Positions 9,601 through 17,594 are shown, counted from the first letter of the stretch. The stretch is 64,000 nucleotides of DNA from GCA-003244245 sp050699975 (GCA_050699975.1 JBOHGH010000003.1:1-64000), one strand, 5' to 3'. Program-made: numbers and translations. Notes: generated by a model from the letters alone, not told the origin.

Positions 9601-10197
9601 GGGACGAAGCTGGCGGGGACCGACGTGCTCGTCGCAGTGACCGTCGACCTGCACGCACCGCCGGATTCGCCACCCGTACAGGTGCTGCCGGTCAACGGGC
9701 AGTACGGGGACGTGGATTCCGGGGTCTTCGACAGCAACGTCATCGTGCTTCCGGTGTCGCTGGCCGCGCTGGGGATCGAGCCGTTGGCGGTAACGGCGCC
9801 GATCAGCTACGCGACGGGAGTCGCGAGCTACTACACCGGTCCGGTGAACGTCGGCGGGGTCATCGACAGCACCGGCCCGGTGTTGTTCGACGCCGTGCGG
9901 CCGGGATTGTGGACCCAGGGTGTCGGGGATCCCGCATTGAGCTATCTGGCGCTCGCGGGGACCGCGCTGATGGTCAATCGGGACGCCACCGCCGCGGTGG
10001 CCCAACGGGCCACCCACCTTCTGGTGCTACACCCGGGCAACCCCTCCCGGCACCGGGTGCAGCTGGTACCGGTGTCGGCACCTGGTTCTGGACCGATGAG
10101 TGGTCCTGCCGTGCCGCTTCCGGTGCCGGCAGCGCCCCCCGCGCCGGCAGCGCCCGCTGACCGCGCTCGTAGCGCGGCTCGCCCGGCCGGTCCATGA
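6613..10197 (+). CDS. Secreted S8 (subtilisin-like) serine peptidase with PA domain
   Basis: A 1194-aa exported protease. An Arg-rich N-terminus and a hydrophobic stretch ending near ASGQ (about residue 43) look like a signal peptide. A propeptide-like inhibitor region covers about 60-190. The catalytic triad is visible: Asp in GIIDDGIDYTHADF (about 216), His in GQHGNHVAGT (about 289), Ser in SGTSMASPHVAG (643). A protease-associated insert lies between His and Ser (about 460-590). The long C-terminal part has beta-rich, fibronectin-like character and ends in a Pro/Ala-rich tail. GTG 6613 lies 6 bases after TACGTT, so the start is probably leaderless. A perfect 27-base duplication lies at 9100-9153. 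Confidence 0.9.
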   Translation: MRRILVGGRLARRPRIPQRSRSAAVLLVLTAMASVGVSGPASGQSGERELAAGLPLAVGLVPGTSLSPAPLQGKINPRLDAARGPVTVFVELAQTPAVEVFHAERNAGRPAPVAARAAGAAKTRMGQAADRVLGQLRHRSPDVRELFRTTNAVAGLAVIADAATVGELAGSPDVRSVRTIVPKTALNSSAVALTRTLRAWQQTGWLGDAVRIGIIDDGIDYTHADFGGPGTRSAYTAIDRTVVKPSYFPTGKVVGGYDFAGDDYDGGVTAGPLGIIPRPDPNPLSCGQHGNHVAGTAAGFGVNGDGSTFRGNYRNLDPAALNAMRIGPGTAPRAQLYALKVFGCHGATGLVAKAMDWALDPDGDGDFSDRLDVVNLSLGTDYGAPDDPDSLFVRKLALNGVLPVFAAGNGGDLYDIGGAPGNTPEALTVASTRDSAVLRDGAQVTAPGDVAATLRGQTLAGQYSLDFSGYDSLDRTAPVMRLSDPANADGCQPYSGADAGAVASKHVWLEWDDDNTTRRCGSTVRADHALAAKAAGVLLSSEMEHFAAGIAGNAGVPMFQFTGPDAAALRPAVAAGTLRVRLAGKLRSSVHTDDPLLTDTPSEFSSRDVRGPALKPDVAAPGDTITSALTGSGSGVLVASGTSMASPHVAGIGALVRQAHPDWSVAEVKAAVVNTAGADVYSRDGQQGPIAAPNRVGAGRVDAAAAVGNQVLAMVPDDPGQVSANFGVVEAAGPVTLNKTIMLVNKGVAAARYAVAYQPVTTMPGVSYQLSSGSVDIAPRGVAVLTVTLRIDDPSALRRTADPTIEKTQLGAARQFVADASGRVVFSSPDGPGAGVPQDGPGAGVPQDAVALRVPVYAAPRPVADIAAPQSLRFLGRDRQAVLVLSGRGVDQGSGDAAYRSLISVLQLQVESGRLHECEGAFVAYCTPNGTAQGGDIRYVGVTSTAPLAVARGRPEEALLAFGITTWEDWYNVGSNTIPFVDIDTSGDGLPDFEVRGTKLAGTDVLVAVTVDLHAPPDSPPVQVLPVNGQYGDVDSGVFDSNVIVLPVSLAALGIEPLAVTAPISYATGVASYYTGPVNVGGVIDSTGPVLFDAVRPGLWTQGVGDPALSYLALAGTALMVNRDATAAVAQRATHLLVLHPGNPSRHRVQLVPVSAPGSGPMSGPAVPLPVPAAPPAPAAPADRARSAARPAGP
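9100..9153 (+). repeat. Perfect 27-bp tandem duplication inside the S8 peptidase
   Basis: Two identical, directly adjacent 27-base units (9100-9126 and 9127-9153) each encode DGPGAGVPQ, in frame. They lie in a linker of the C-terminal region. The identity suggests a recent slippage event, so copy number may vary between strains. Confidence 0.9.
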
Positions 10198-10326
10198 TGT
10201 TCGGCAGGGTGGCCCATCCCCGGTAGGGCCTTTCGCGTATCCATCGTGCGGTGCCCGACGTTGCTGCGGGTAATCTGCCCGCGGCAGAGGGTCCCACGGC
10301 CGGGGCCCGCGCAATGGAGGTGGTTC

Positions 10327-11376
10327 ATGCGGCTCGCGGTGATCCCTGGTGACGGGATCGGTCCCGAGGTGATCGGTGAGGCGCTCAAGGTCCTGAACGA
10401 GGTCGCCCCCGACGCCGAGACCACGCCTTACGATCTCGGCGCCGCCCGCTGGCACTCCACCGGGGATCTGCTCCCCGAGTCGGTGCTCAACGAGCTACGC
10501 CAGCACGACGCCATCCTGCTCGGCGCGGTAGGGGACCCCTCGGTGCCCAGCGGGATCCTTGAGCGCGGGCTGCTGCTGCGGCTGCGTTTCGAACTCGACC
10601 ACCACGTGAACCTGCGGCCGGCGCGGCTGTATCCGGGGGTGCGCAGCCCCCTCGCGGACCCGGGAAGCATCGACATGATCGTGGTCCGGGAGGGCACCGA
10701 GGGGCCCTATGTCGGCAACGGCGGGCTGCTGCGCAAAGACACCCCGCAGGAGATCGCCACCGAGGTCAGCGTGAACACCGCCTTCGGTGTGGAGCGTGTC
10801 GTGCGTGACGCGTTCGCCCGGGCCGCGGCGCGCCCGCGCCGCCACTTGACGCTGGTACACAAGACGAACGTGCTCTCGCATGCCGGATCGCTGTGGTCGC
10901 GCGTGGTGGAGGAGGTGTCGCTGCAGCATCCCGACGTGGCGGTGGCTTACCAGCACGTCGACGCTGCCACCATCCACCTGGTCACCGACCCAGGCCGGTT
11001 CGACGTGATCGTCACCGACAACCTGTTCGGCGACATCCTGACCGACCTCGCGGCGGCTGTCACCGGCGGGATCGGCCTGGCCGCCAGCGGGAACCTCGAC
11101 GTGGCCCGCCGCAATCCCAGCATGTTCGAGCCAGTGCACGGATCTGCCCCAGACATCGCCGGCCAGGGCATCGCTGACCCCACCGCGGCGGTGTTGTCGA
11201 TCGGGCTGATGCTCGCTCATCTCGGGCTGGACGAGCCAGCTCGCCGGGTCGAGGCCGCAGTGGCCTTCGACCTGGCCACGCGGGACCACACTCACCCGGG
11301 CGGTACCCGGGCGATCGGTGATCGGCTGGCTGCCCTGGTCTCGTCGAGCCAGCGAGTCGAGCGCGCCGGCCTGTAG
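10327..11376 (+). CDS. leuB: 3-isopropylmalate dehydrogenase
   Basis: A 349-aa NAD-dependent oxidative decarboxylase of leucine biosynthesis. ATG 10327 has GGAGG about 7 bases upstream and gives MRLAVIPGDGIGPEV, the normal N-terminus. Family motifs include LLLRLRFELDHHVNLRPARLYPG, VREGTEGPYVG, TDNLFGDILTDLAAAV (metal-binding Asp residues) and the NAD-binding FEPVHGSAPDIAG. It is the short actinobacterial form of LeuB. It lies apart from leuCD, which is 14 kb downstream. Confidence 0.97.
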   Translation: MRLAVIPGDGIGPEVIGEALKVLNEVAPDAETTPYDLGAARWHSTGDLLPESVLNELRQHDAILLGAVGDPSVPSGILERGLLLRLRFELDHHVNLRPARLYPGVRSPLADPGSIDMIVVREGTEGPYVGNGGLLRKDTPQEIATEVSVNTAFGVERVVRDAFARAAARPRRHLTLVHKTNVLSHAGSLWSRVVEEVSLQHPDVAVAYQHVDAATIHLVTDPGRFDVIVTDNLFGDILTDLAAAVTGGIGLAASGNLDVARRNPSMFEPVHGSAPDIAGQGIADPTAAVLSIGLMLAHLGLDEPARRVEAAVAFDLATRDHTHPGGTRAIGDRLAALVSSSQRVERAGL

Positions 11377-11379
11377 CGG

Positions 11380-11628
11380 TCACATCACGTCGAACTCGCC
11401 GTCCTTGGCGCCGAGCACGAACGCCTCCCACTCGGAGGGCGTGAAGATCAGCGTCTGGTCGTCCACGGGATGCTCGGAGCTGCGCATCGCCACGTAGCCG
11501 TCCTGCATGAACGCGATCTCCAGATGTGGCCCTTCCAGCTCCGCCGAACCCGCGGCGCGTTGCCACACCGCGTTGGAGAGATCGAGAGTGCCGCGGATGT
11601 GCTGCTTGTCGTCGACGAAGTCGCTCAT
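11380..11628 (-). CDS. DUF397 domain-containing protein
   Basis: An 82-aa protein converging on leuB. It has the DUF397 pattern: a W in the first third (LSNAVWQRAAG), a central EIAFMQDGYVAMRSSEHP with a conserved RSS, and a terminal FTPSEWEAFVLGAKDGEFD. Members usually sit beside an XRE regulator in Streptomyces-like bacteria; none is adjacent here. ATG 11628 is the start giving the normal family length. The biochemical role is unknown. Confidence 0.85.
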   Translation of the reverse strand: MSDFVDDKQHIRGTLDLSNAVWQRAAGSAELEGPHLEIAFMQDGYVAMRSSEHPVDDQTLIFTPSEWEAFVLGAKDGEFDVM

Positions 11629-11683
11629 GGTGCCCACCGTAGCGAGCCGCCCCTCAGGCAGCTCGGGCCCGTACGATTTCGGC

Positions 11684-11950
11684 ATGTGCCGCAACATTCG
11701 CCCGCTGTACAACTTCGACCCACCCGCGACGCGCGACGAGGTGCACAGCGCGGCACTGCAGTACGTACGGAAGATCAGCGGATCCACGAAGCCGTCGCGG
11801 ATCAACGCGGAGGCCTTCGAACGCGCGGTCGATGCGGTCGCCGAGATCTCGATGCGCCTGATGGACGAGTTGGTGACGTCTGCGCCACCGAAGGATCGAG
11901 ACGTCGAAGCCACCAAGGCCCGCCAACGGGCCGCTGCACGCTATGGGTGA
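11684..11950 (+). CDS. DUF2277 family protein
   Basis: An 88-aa protein beginning MCRNIRPLYNFDPPAT, the hallmark of the DUF2277 family (a small, Cys- and Arg-containing N-terminus followed by an Ala-rich helix). The function is not established. ATG 11684 lies 6 bases after TACGAT (11672-11677), indicating a probable leaderless transcript. It is divergent from the DUF397 gene and is followed by the cimA leader 37 bases downstream. Confidence 0.85.
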   Translation: MCRNIRPLYNFDPPATRDEVHSAALQYVRKISGSTKPSRINAEAFERAVDAVAEISMRLMDELVTSAPPKDRDVEATKARQRAAARYG

Positions 11951-11987
11951 GGTTCCGTTGCCCTCTCAGGTGTGCCACACTGCGTGC

Positions 11988-12032
11988 GTGGCCTGCCACA
12001 GTGTGACCATTATCGCCGAGCGCGTCGGGTAA
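11988..12032 (+). CDS. cimA leader (attenuation) peptide, 14 aa
   Basis: GTG GCC TGC CAC AGT GTG ACC ATT ATC GCC GAG CGC GTC GGG TAA encodes MACHSVTIIAERVG. The adjacent ATT ATC isoleucine codons precede a hairpin and an intrinsic terminator. Isoleucine is the expected end product if the downstream gene is citramalate synthase. The GTG lies 6 bases after CACACT, a plausible -10, so the peptide is probably leaderless. It shares its length and RVG ending with the ilvB leader. The -35 is not clear. Confidence 0.7.
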   Translation: MACHSVTIIAERVG

Positions 12033-12084
12033 CAGCACCAACACCCGACGCGCAGACCTCTCGCACCCGCGGGGGGTCTTTTTT
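12021..12084 (+). terminator. cimA attenuator hairpin and intrinsic terminator
   Basis: CGCGTCGGGT (12021-12030) pairs perfectly with ACCCGACGCG (12043-12052). The 5' arm covers the last codons of the leader peptide. A second stem, AGACC (12054-12058) with GGTCT (12075-12079) around a GC-rich inner stem, runs into a T-run ending at 12084. The terminator lies 32 bases before cimA. The design mirrors the ilvB leader. Confidence 0.7.
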
Positions 12085-12116
12085 GTTGCCCGGTCTCGAC
12101 CCAGGAGCACTCACCG

Positions 12117-13778
12117 ATGTCCCGCATCACGCCCGCCGGTACCCCGCTCGGCGACGACTTCCACCTCTACGACACCACCCTGCGCGACGGCGCCCAGCGG
12201 GAGGGAATCTCCTACTCGGTGGCCGACAAGCTCGCCGTCGCCCGGCTGCTGGACGCGTTGGGGGTGGGCTTCATCGAGGGTGGCTGGCCCGGCGCGTTGC
12301 CCAAGGACACCGAGTTCTTCACCCGCGCTACCGCCGGTGAGCTTGACCTGACCCACGCCGTGTTGGTGGCCTTCGGCTCCACCCGGCGGGCCGGTCTGGC
12401 CGTCGCCGCAGATCCGCAGGTGCAGGCGCTGCTCACCTCGCGGGCACCGGTGATCACCCTGGTGGCCAAGTCCGACCGGCGCCACGTGGAGCGTGCGCTG
12501 CGGGTGGACGTGGCCGAGGCCTGCGCGATGGTCCGGGACACCGTCGAACTGCTCGTCGCCGAGGGCCGTCGAGTGTTCCTCGACGCTGAGCACTTCTTCG
12601 ACGGATACGCCTTCGACGCGGACTGCGCGCTGCGGGTGCTCGAGGCCGGCGTCACCGCGGGCGCCGACGTCGCGGTGCTGTGCGACACCAACGGTGGTCA
12701 GTTGCCGCTGCAGCTCGCGGAGACCGTCGCGGAGGTGGTGGCCCGCACGGGTTTCCGGGTTGGTATCCACTGCCAGGACGACACCGCCTGCGCGGTGGCC
12801 AACACAGTCGCGGCGGTGCAGGCCGGGGCTTCTCATGTGCAGTGCACCGCCAATGGCTACGGCGAGCGGACCGGCAACGCGGATCTGTTCGCCGTCATCG
12901 GCAACCTCGCCACCAAGCTGGGGATGGCGGTCCTCCCGGAACCCGGGATGGCCGAGCTCACCCGCACCTCGCACGCGCTGGCCGAGATCGCCAACCTCGC
13001 TCCCGACACCCACCAGGCCTACGTCGGGAGGTCGGCTTTCGCCCACAAGGCGGGGCTGCACGCGAGTGCGATCAAGGTGGATCCGGAGCTGTACAACCAC
13101 CTGGACCCCGCGGTGGTCGGCAACTCGCAGCGCGTGCTGGTGACCGAGATGGCCGGCCGGGCCAGCATTGAGCTCAAGGGAGCCGAACTCGGGCTGGACC
13201 TGGCCGGCCGCTCGGCGGCGGTCGGCGTGGTCACCGCGCGGGTCAAGGAGCTCGAGTCCCGGGGCTGGTCCTTCGAGGCCGCCGACGCCTCGTTCGAGCT
13301 GCTGGTACGCCACGAGGTCGACGAGGTGGCGCCCGCCCCGCCGTTTGCGCTGGAGTCCTATCGGGTGGTGGTGGACCATCAGGCCGACGGCGAGGTGGTC
13401 GCCCAGGCGACGGTGAAGGTGCACGTGGCGGGGGAGCGGGTGATCGCCACCGCGGAGGGCAACGGGCCGGTCAACGCGCTGGATGCCGCATTGCGCCAGG
13501 CGTTGGGCACCCATGTGCCCTGGCTGGACACCGTGGAGCTGTCCGACTACAAGGTCCGGATCCTGCCCGGCACGCATGGGACCGATGCGGTGACCCGGGT
13601 GCTGGTGGACACCAGCGACGGCACCGGGTCCTGGACCACGGTCGGCGTCCACGGCAACGTGGTGGAGGCCTCCTGGCTGGCGCTACTGGACGCGATGACC
13701 TACGCAGCGCTGCGCCACTCCACCAGCGCTGCGGCGCACGCATCGAGCGGGCGCAGCGGGGTTACCGGGCCCGAATAA
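12117..13778 (+). CDS. cimA: (R)-citramalate synthase
   Basis: A 553-aa DRE-TIM metallolyase. It condenses pyruvate with acetyl-CoA to citramalate, the threonine-independent entry to isoleucine. The DRE-TIM signature DTTLRDGAQREG is at residues 18-29. HCQDDTACAVANTVAAVQAG and QCTANGYGERTGNADL follow, with a C-terminal LeuA dimer/regulatory domain. The length and the FHLYDTTLRDGAQREGISYSVADKL opening fit citramalate synthase better than 2-isopropylmalate or homocitrate synthase. The isoleucine-rich leader supports this. The RBS is AGGAGC before ATG 12117. Confidence 0.92.
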   Translation: MSRITPAGTPLGDDFHLYDTTLRDGAQREGISYSVADKLAVARLLDALGVGFIEGGWPGALPKDTEFFTRATAGELDLTHAVLVAFGSTRRAGLAVAADPQVQALLTSRAPVITLVAKSDRRHVERALRVDVAEACAMVRDTVELLVAEGRRVFLDAEHFFDGYAFDADCALRVLEAGVTAGADVAVLCDTNGGQLPLQLAETVAEVVARTGFRVGIHCQDDTACAVANTVAAVQAGASHVQCTANGYGERTGNADLFAVIGNLATKLGMAVLPEPGMAELTRTSHALAEIANLAPDTHQAYVGRSAFAHKAGLHASAIKVDPELYNHLDPAVVGNSQRVLVTEMAGRASIELKGAELGLDLAGRSAAVGVVTARVKELESRGWSFEAADASFELLVRHEVDEVAPAPPFALESYRVVVDHQADGEVVAQATVKVHVAGERVIATAEGNGPVNALDAALRQALGTHVPWLDTVELSDYKVRILPGTHGTDAVTRVLVDTSDGTGSWTTVGVHGNVVEASWLALLDAMTYAALRHSTSAAAHASSGRSGVTGPE

Positions 13779-13794
13779 CCCCGCTGCGCCCGCT
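13746..13794. terminator. Bidirectional terminator hairpin at cimA 3' end
   Basis: A perfect 19-bp inverted repeat: AGCGGGCGCAGCGGGGTTA (13746-13764) against 13776-13794, with an 11-base loop. The cimA stop codon TAA is its first right-arm triplet. It lies between convergent genes and probably stops transcription from both sides. Confidence 0.8.
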
Positions 13795-13811
13795 GAACGC
13801 GGGAGTGCAGG

Positions 13812-14387
13812 TCAGGTGTCGGCGCCCGACTGATGTTCCGCGCCGTTCTTGCTGCGGTACAACGTGGTGGCGATCACCAGACTGGCAGTGAAGAGGATCA
13901 CATCCTTGAGGACGTACTGACCTTCCAGCGTCGGGGCGTGGTTCGGACCGCTGAACAGCCGCTCGGAGAGCAGCACGACTGGGGAGAGGATGCCCATGAT
14001 CCAGAGCACCAGGAGGTAGATCGTCACACGCAATCCTCGCCCAATGATCAGTGATAGCCCGATGGCGCACTCCAGCGTGGCGACCCCCACCATGGCCATC
14101 TTGTCCGACACGAGACCGAAGGTCAGCAAATGTGTGGTCGTCTCCACGAGGTTCTCGGCCGGACTGACACCTGGGAAGTATTTCAGGATGCCGAACCCGA
14201 GGGCTACCACCCCCACACTGATCCGCAGCAGCGTGATGCTGTGACGGGCCAACAAACGGTGAACAGCTGCTGTGGCTCTATCGATGGCGACGAGTGAGTC
14301 GTCGAATTGACGAATTGGTGGCGCGGTCGTCTCGGTGGCGCCACGGTCGTGCGTAACTTCTGTCGACGCCGGACCTGTGGTAGCCAT
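13812..14387 (-). CDS. DoxX-like integral membrane protein
   Basis: A 191-aa protein with a polar N-terminus (about 45 residues) followed by four hydrophobic segments (ITLLRISVGVVALGFGILKY, MAMVGVATLECAIGLSLIIG, VTIYLLVLWIMGILSPVVLL, VLKDVILFTASLVIATTLY). This is the layout of DoxX/YkgB-type proteins, sometimes linked to redox or sulfur stress. The RBS GAGGA lies 6 bases before ATG 14387. TTGAGA-N17-CATCAT upstream is a possible promoter. It lies downstream of, and on the same strand as, the haloperoxidase gene. Confidence 0.75.
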   Translation of the reverse strand: MATTGPASTEVTHDRGATETTAPPIRQFDDSLVAIDRATAAVHRLLARHSITLLRISVGVVALGFGILKYFPGVSPAENLVETTTHLLTFGLVSDKMAMVGVATLECAIGLSLIIGRGLRVTIYLLVLWIMGILSPVVLLSERLFSGPNHAPTLEGQYVLKDVILFTASLVIATTLYRSKNGAEHQSGADT

Positions 14388-14641
14388 GGTTATTCCTCAG
14401 TGTGATTTACGGATAAGTGGAAATGATGTCGCGGCGGACCGATACTCTCAAGCGAATTTCGTTAGTTCCCGTTGGGTCCGCCGCGCCGCCGTCCGAATAC
14501 CAGCAGCCGCTGCGCGGGATCCACGGCGACGACCCGTTCACCGGGCCAGTCGGCTACCGCGCTCTCGGTGTCACGGGCCAGCTCCGCAACGGCCGCCGGT
14601 CAGGTCGTACCACCCCGGCCGGCGGCCGCGGATCGGATGGA

Positions 14642-16066
14642 TCAGATCGGACGGGGGCCGGCGGCGGCGGACGCCGTGAGCCCGTGTTCTGCGATGTCGT
14701 TGGCGATGTCGATGCCGAGCCTGACTCCGCCGATGTTCTGTGTGAGGTCGATCTCGTCGTTCTCGTTGACAGCGAAAGCGTCGAATACCCAGTGCACACC
14801 GAGGAAGACCCGGCTGCGGCCGTTCTCCTCGATCATCTGCCATAGGCCGTCGGGGAAGTTTCGTACGTGACGCGGCCGGACTGTTCCGGTGTTGTCGACG
14901 CTGATCCCGTTGAGCTCATCGGAGACGAACTCGTGGTCCTCCACGAGGTCGTCCGGGCAGTACTCGCCTTTGTTGTAGAAACACCTGACGGACTGGAAGA
15001 CCGCCGCACCGAACGTTGCATGACCCGACGGGTAGGCCGGGAACGGCGGAGTGAAGTTCTTCTCGCCCACGTTGTTGGTATTCTGCGCACCGAGCGGGAG
15101 CCAGCCGGGGTCGGCGTCGACATCCAGCACGTCGCCGCCCACTCCGGTCGGACCCGTGGAGGGGTCGTGCTCCCGAATCCCCAGCACCGGGCGCCACACG
15201 TCGTAAAAGTACTTGTCGTCCCAGGCCAGGATGCCTGCATCACCCATCGCCGCATTGACCACTGCGAACAGCCGGGCGTTCGCGGTGACGTCGTTGGCCT
15301 GCGCGTCCGCTATCTTGCGAACGATCTGGTTGTACAGCCGAGGTGGCGTGCCGAGTTCCTTGGCCCCGTCGTATCCCCAGAACACTCCGATAAGGGTCTC
15401 GGCGGGGGTGCGGGAGGGCAGCAAGTCGGCCGGCAGCGTCCCGATGAGTTGTGGGGCGATGCCCTTGCTACGCACCTGCTTGAGGGCTTGATCGTACTCT
15501 ATGCTACCGAGCTGCGGGGACTCATCGAGGTGGTGGCGCGTGTTCACGGCGAAGCAGTGCGACCGGGCACCGTAGAACGGGGCGTAGAAGGGCTGGCCGG
15601 GGTTGTCCGGGTCCTTCCGGTGGTGCATCGGAGCGATCGAGTGAGCGTAGCCGCTGTCGCTGAAATCGGGATCGTTCTGACGGCGGCCGAGGATGGCTGC
15701 GGCGACCGCCAGGCCGAAGTCATGCCCATCCACCCGGGGCTGACCCCCGGGCAGGTCTGCCGCGGCGAGCTGGCTGTCGAAGAACACCTTCTGCGCCGGG
15801 TAGAGCGCGCTGAGCGTGGCGTGCGCGGCAGCGGCGATCGCCGAGTCGGCGTCGGCGCCCGACTCGGGCGTCGGCAAGCCCTCCAGGTACGGGCTGTACT
15901 TTCCGTCGATGCCGAAGTAGGCGTCGTGCATGGCCAGGTGCACGATCGCGTAGGCCCGTGAGCTGCCACACGGCCCCCGAGCCCCGGCCTCCTCCGGCGC
16001 GCCGGAGGTGTGCGTTGCGCGGTCGGCCTCGTTGACGACGTCGTTCCAGTACAAAATGGGATCCAC
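14642..16066 (-). CDS. Vanadium-dependent haloperoxidase / PAP2-type protein
   Basis: A 474-aa protein of the vanadium haloperoxidase superfamily. The vanadate pocket is recognisable: Lys and Arg in DKYFYDVWRP, the FPAYPSGHATFGAAVF segment with SGH, and Arg plus the axial His in RSRVFLGVHWVFDA. It would oxidise halides with peroxide, or act as a related acid phosphatase; the halide cannot be told from the sequence. GTG 16066 is chosen because AGAAGGAGA lies about 6 bases upstream and VDPILYWNDVVNEADR is a normal family start. No signal peptide is evident. Confidence 0.85.
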   Translation of the reverse strand: MDPILYWNDVVNEADRATHTSGAPEEAGARGPCGSSRAYAIVHLAMHDAYFGIDGKYSPYLEGLPTPESGADADSAIAAAAHATLSALYPAQKVFFDSQLAAADLPGGQPRVDGHDFGLAVAAAILGRRQNDPDFSDSGYAHSIAPMHHRKDPDNPGQPFYAPFYGARSHCFAVNTRHHLDESPQLGSIEYDQALKQVRSKGIAPQLIGTLPADLLPSRTPAETLIGVFWGYDGAKELGTPPRLYNQIVRKIADAQANDVTANARLFAVVNAAMGDAGILAWDDKYFYDVWRPVLGIREHDPSTGPTGVGGDVLDVDADPGWLPLGAQNTNNVGEKNFTPPFPAYPSGHATFGAAVFQSVRCFYNKGEYCPDDLVEDHEFVSDELNGISVDNTGTVRPRHVRNFPDGLWQMIEENGRSRVFLGVHWVFDAFAVNENDEIDLTQNIGGVRLGIDIANDIAEHGLTASAAAGPRPI

Positions 16067-16231
16067 TGATTGTCTCCTTCTCTCCATATGCGGCGCGCAG
16101 ACCGGCGCCATGGGTTAGAGACGGAACCACCCGCCGCTGATACAGCCGTCATCGATCGCTCGGTGTATCGAGGATCGGTCCGCTCCTGGGCCACGGGGGC
16201 CACCAGCAGCCCGTGGAGCGGTTGGTGGCGG

Positions 16232-17503
16232 TTAGCGACCCTCAGAACGGGGGTTGGTAGTCCTTGAAGAGCGACCACGGGCGAAGGGTGGGGCGTGCTC
16301 GGGGAGCAGCCCGATGCCCACTGCCGTTGCCGGCACGGCCTGCAGCAGGGGGAACCGTTGCAGCAGGCGGATCAGTCGGGGAGTTGGCGCCGATCCGGCC
16401 CCCACCAGCGTGATGTCGCCGGCGAGTGCTGGACCGAGCAGGCGGGCGTGGATGATGCGCTGCACAGCCTGGGTCAGCGCCGCGGGTGCCCACCGCCGCA
16501 GCTGTACCCGGTCGAGGTGCCGGCGAGTGAGCGTGCCCCTGCGCAGCGGTTCGGCCAGCAGGCGGGCGGCTGCCACGGCGTCCTGGATGGCGAGGTTGAT
16601 ACCCACCCCGCCGACCGGCGACATCGCGTGCGCGGCGTCCCCCAAGCAGAGCAGCCCGTCGGTCGACCAGCGGCGCAGCCGGTCCAGCCGGACGTCGAGC
16701 AGCGCGACATCGTCGAAGGAGCGCACTGCCTCCATCCGGTCGGCCAGCCACGGGATCATCGCCGCCCCCCGGCGCCGGAACGCGCCTATCCCCTCCGCGC
16801 GCAGTGCGGCATCGGAGCCCTTCTGGATCAGGTAAGCGCTCTGGAAGTAGTCCCCGCGGTCGATGATGACCATGCCCTGCCCGGACCCGAAGCGGGCCAT
16901 TCCGCCTACCGGATCCTTGTCGCGGCGGGGTAGCCGGAACCACCACACGTCCATCGGCACTCCGAAGGACCGGGTCTGCAGCCCGGCGGCATCGCGCAGC
17001 AACGACCGCCGCCCGTCGCAGGCCACCGTGAGGTCAGCTCGCAGTTCCCCGCTGTTCCCGTCGGCCGATTGGTACCGCACCCCGACGACCGTGCCGCCCT
17101 CGATGACCAGCCCGGTCGCCTGGGTGTTCATCCGGAGCGTGAACGTCGGCTCGGCGCGCGCGGCGTCGGCGAGCAGGTCGAGGAAGTCCCATTGGGGAAC
17201 GAAGGCCAGGTGCTTGTGCGGGCCCGGGATCCGTCGAAAGTCCCCGACCGGAACGAGATTTTCGCCCACCTGGACCTGGATCTGCTCGACCAGCCGGTGC
17301 GGGATCTTCGCGAACTCTGCACCCAGCCCGAGTTCGTCGAGCAACGTCAAGGTGGAGGGGTGGACGGTGTCACCGCGGAAGTCGCGCAGGAAGTCGCCGT
17401 GTTTCTCCAGCACGGTGACTGACACACCCGCTCGGGCCAGGAGCAGGCCGAGCATCATCCCGGCCGGGCCGCCACCTACCACGCAACACGTCGTGCGTTC
17501 CAT
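16232..17503 (-). CDS. FAD-dependent aromatic monooxygenase-type oxidoreductase
   Basis: A 423-aa flavoprotein of the PHBH/ubiH-like monooxygenase group. The N-terminal dinucleotide fold CVVGGGPAGMMLGLLLARAG is at residues 6-25. The DG motif is ACDGRRSLLRDAAG (about 170-183), and the second FAD motif is CLGDAAHAMSPVGGVGINLA (about 290). The natural substrate is unknown. ATG 17503 has AGAGG about 6 bases upstream. A palindrome overlapping the presumed transcription start suggests repressor control. It is divergent from gltX. Confidence 0.85.
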   Translation of the reverse strand: MERTTCCVVGGGPAGMMLGLLLARAGVSVTVLEKHGDFLRDFRGDTVHPSTLTLLDELGLGAEFAKIPHRLVEQIQVQVGENLVPVGDFRRIPGPHKHLAFVPQWDFLDLLADAARAEPTFTLRMNTQATGLVIEGGTVVGVRYQSADGNSGELRADLTVACDGRRSLLRDAAGLQTRSFGVPMDVWWFRLPRRDKDPVGGMARFGSGQGMVIIDRGDYFQSAYLIQKGSDAALRAEGIGAFRRRGAAMIPWLADRMEAVRSFDDVALLDVRLDRLRRWSTDGLLCLGDAAHAMSPVGGVGINLAIQDAVAAARLLAEPLRRGTLTRRHLDRVQLRRWAPAALTQAVQRIIHARLLGPALAGDITLVGAGSAPTPRLIRLLQRFPLLQAVPATAVGIGLLPEHAPPFARGRSSRTTNPRSEGR

Positions 17504-17520
17504 GATGACCTCTTTCAACG

Positions 17521-17535
17521 ACTGTTGAATACAGT
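17521..17535. promoter_or_regulatory. Palindromic operator candidate before the FAD monooxygenase
   Basis: ACTGT-TGAAT-ACAGT is an inverted repeat 18 bases upstream of the monooxygenase start. On the minus strand TTGACC followed 17 bases later by CATCAT lies just upstream, which places the palindrome around the transcription start. No regulator gene is adjacent. Confidence 0.4.
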
Positions 17536-17594
17536 CCATGATGCCCCTGATCGGTCTGACGGTCAAGACGGCGGCCCGATAGGCTCGCCCGGCG

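Noticed and set aside
6808..10017. 1069-codon open frame antisense to the S8 peptidase
   Set aside because: It is a GC-bias shadow: rich in Arg, His and Gly, with no domain and no RBS. The plus frame has a full catalytic triad.
14388..14641. Possible small gene between the DoxX and haloperoxidase genes
   Set aside because: Frames on both strands lack an RBS and any family resemblance. I see only the DoxX promoter region.
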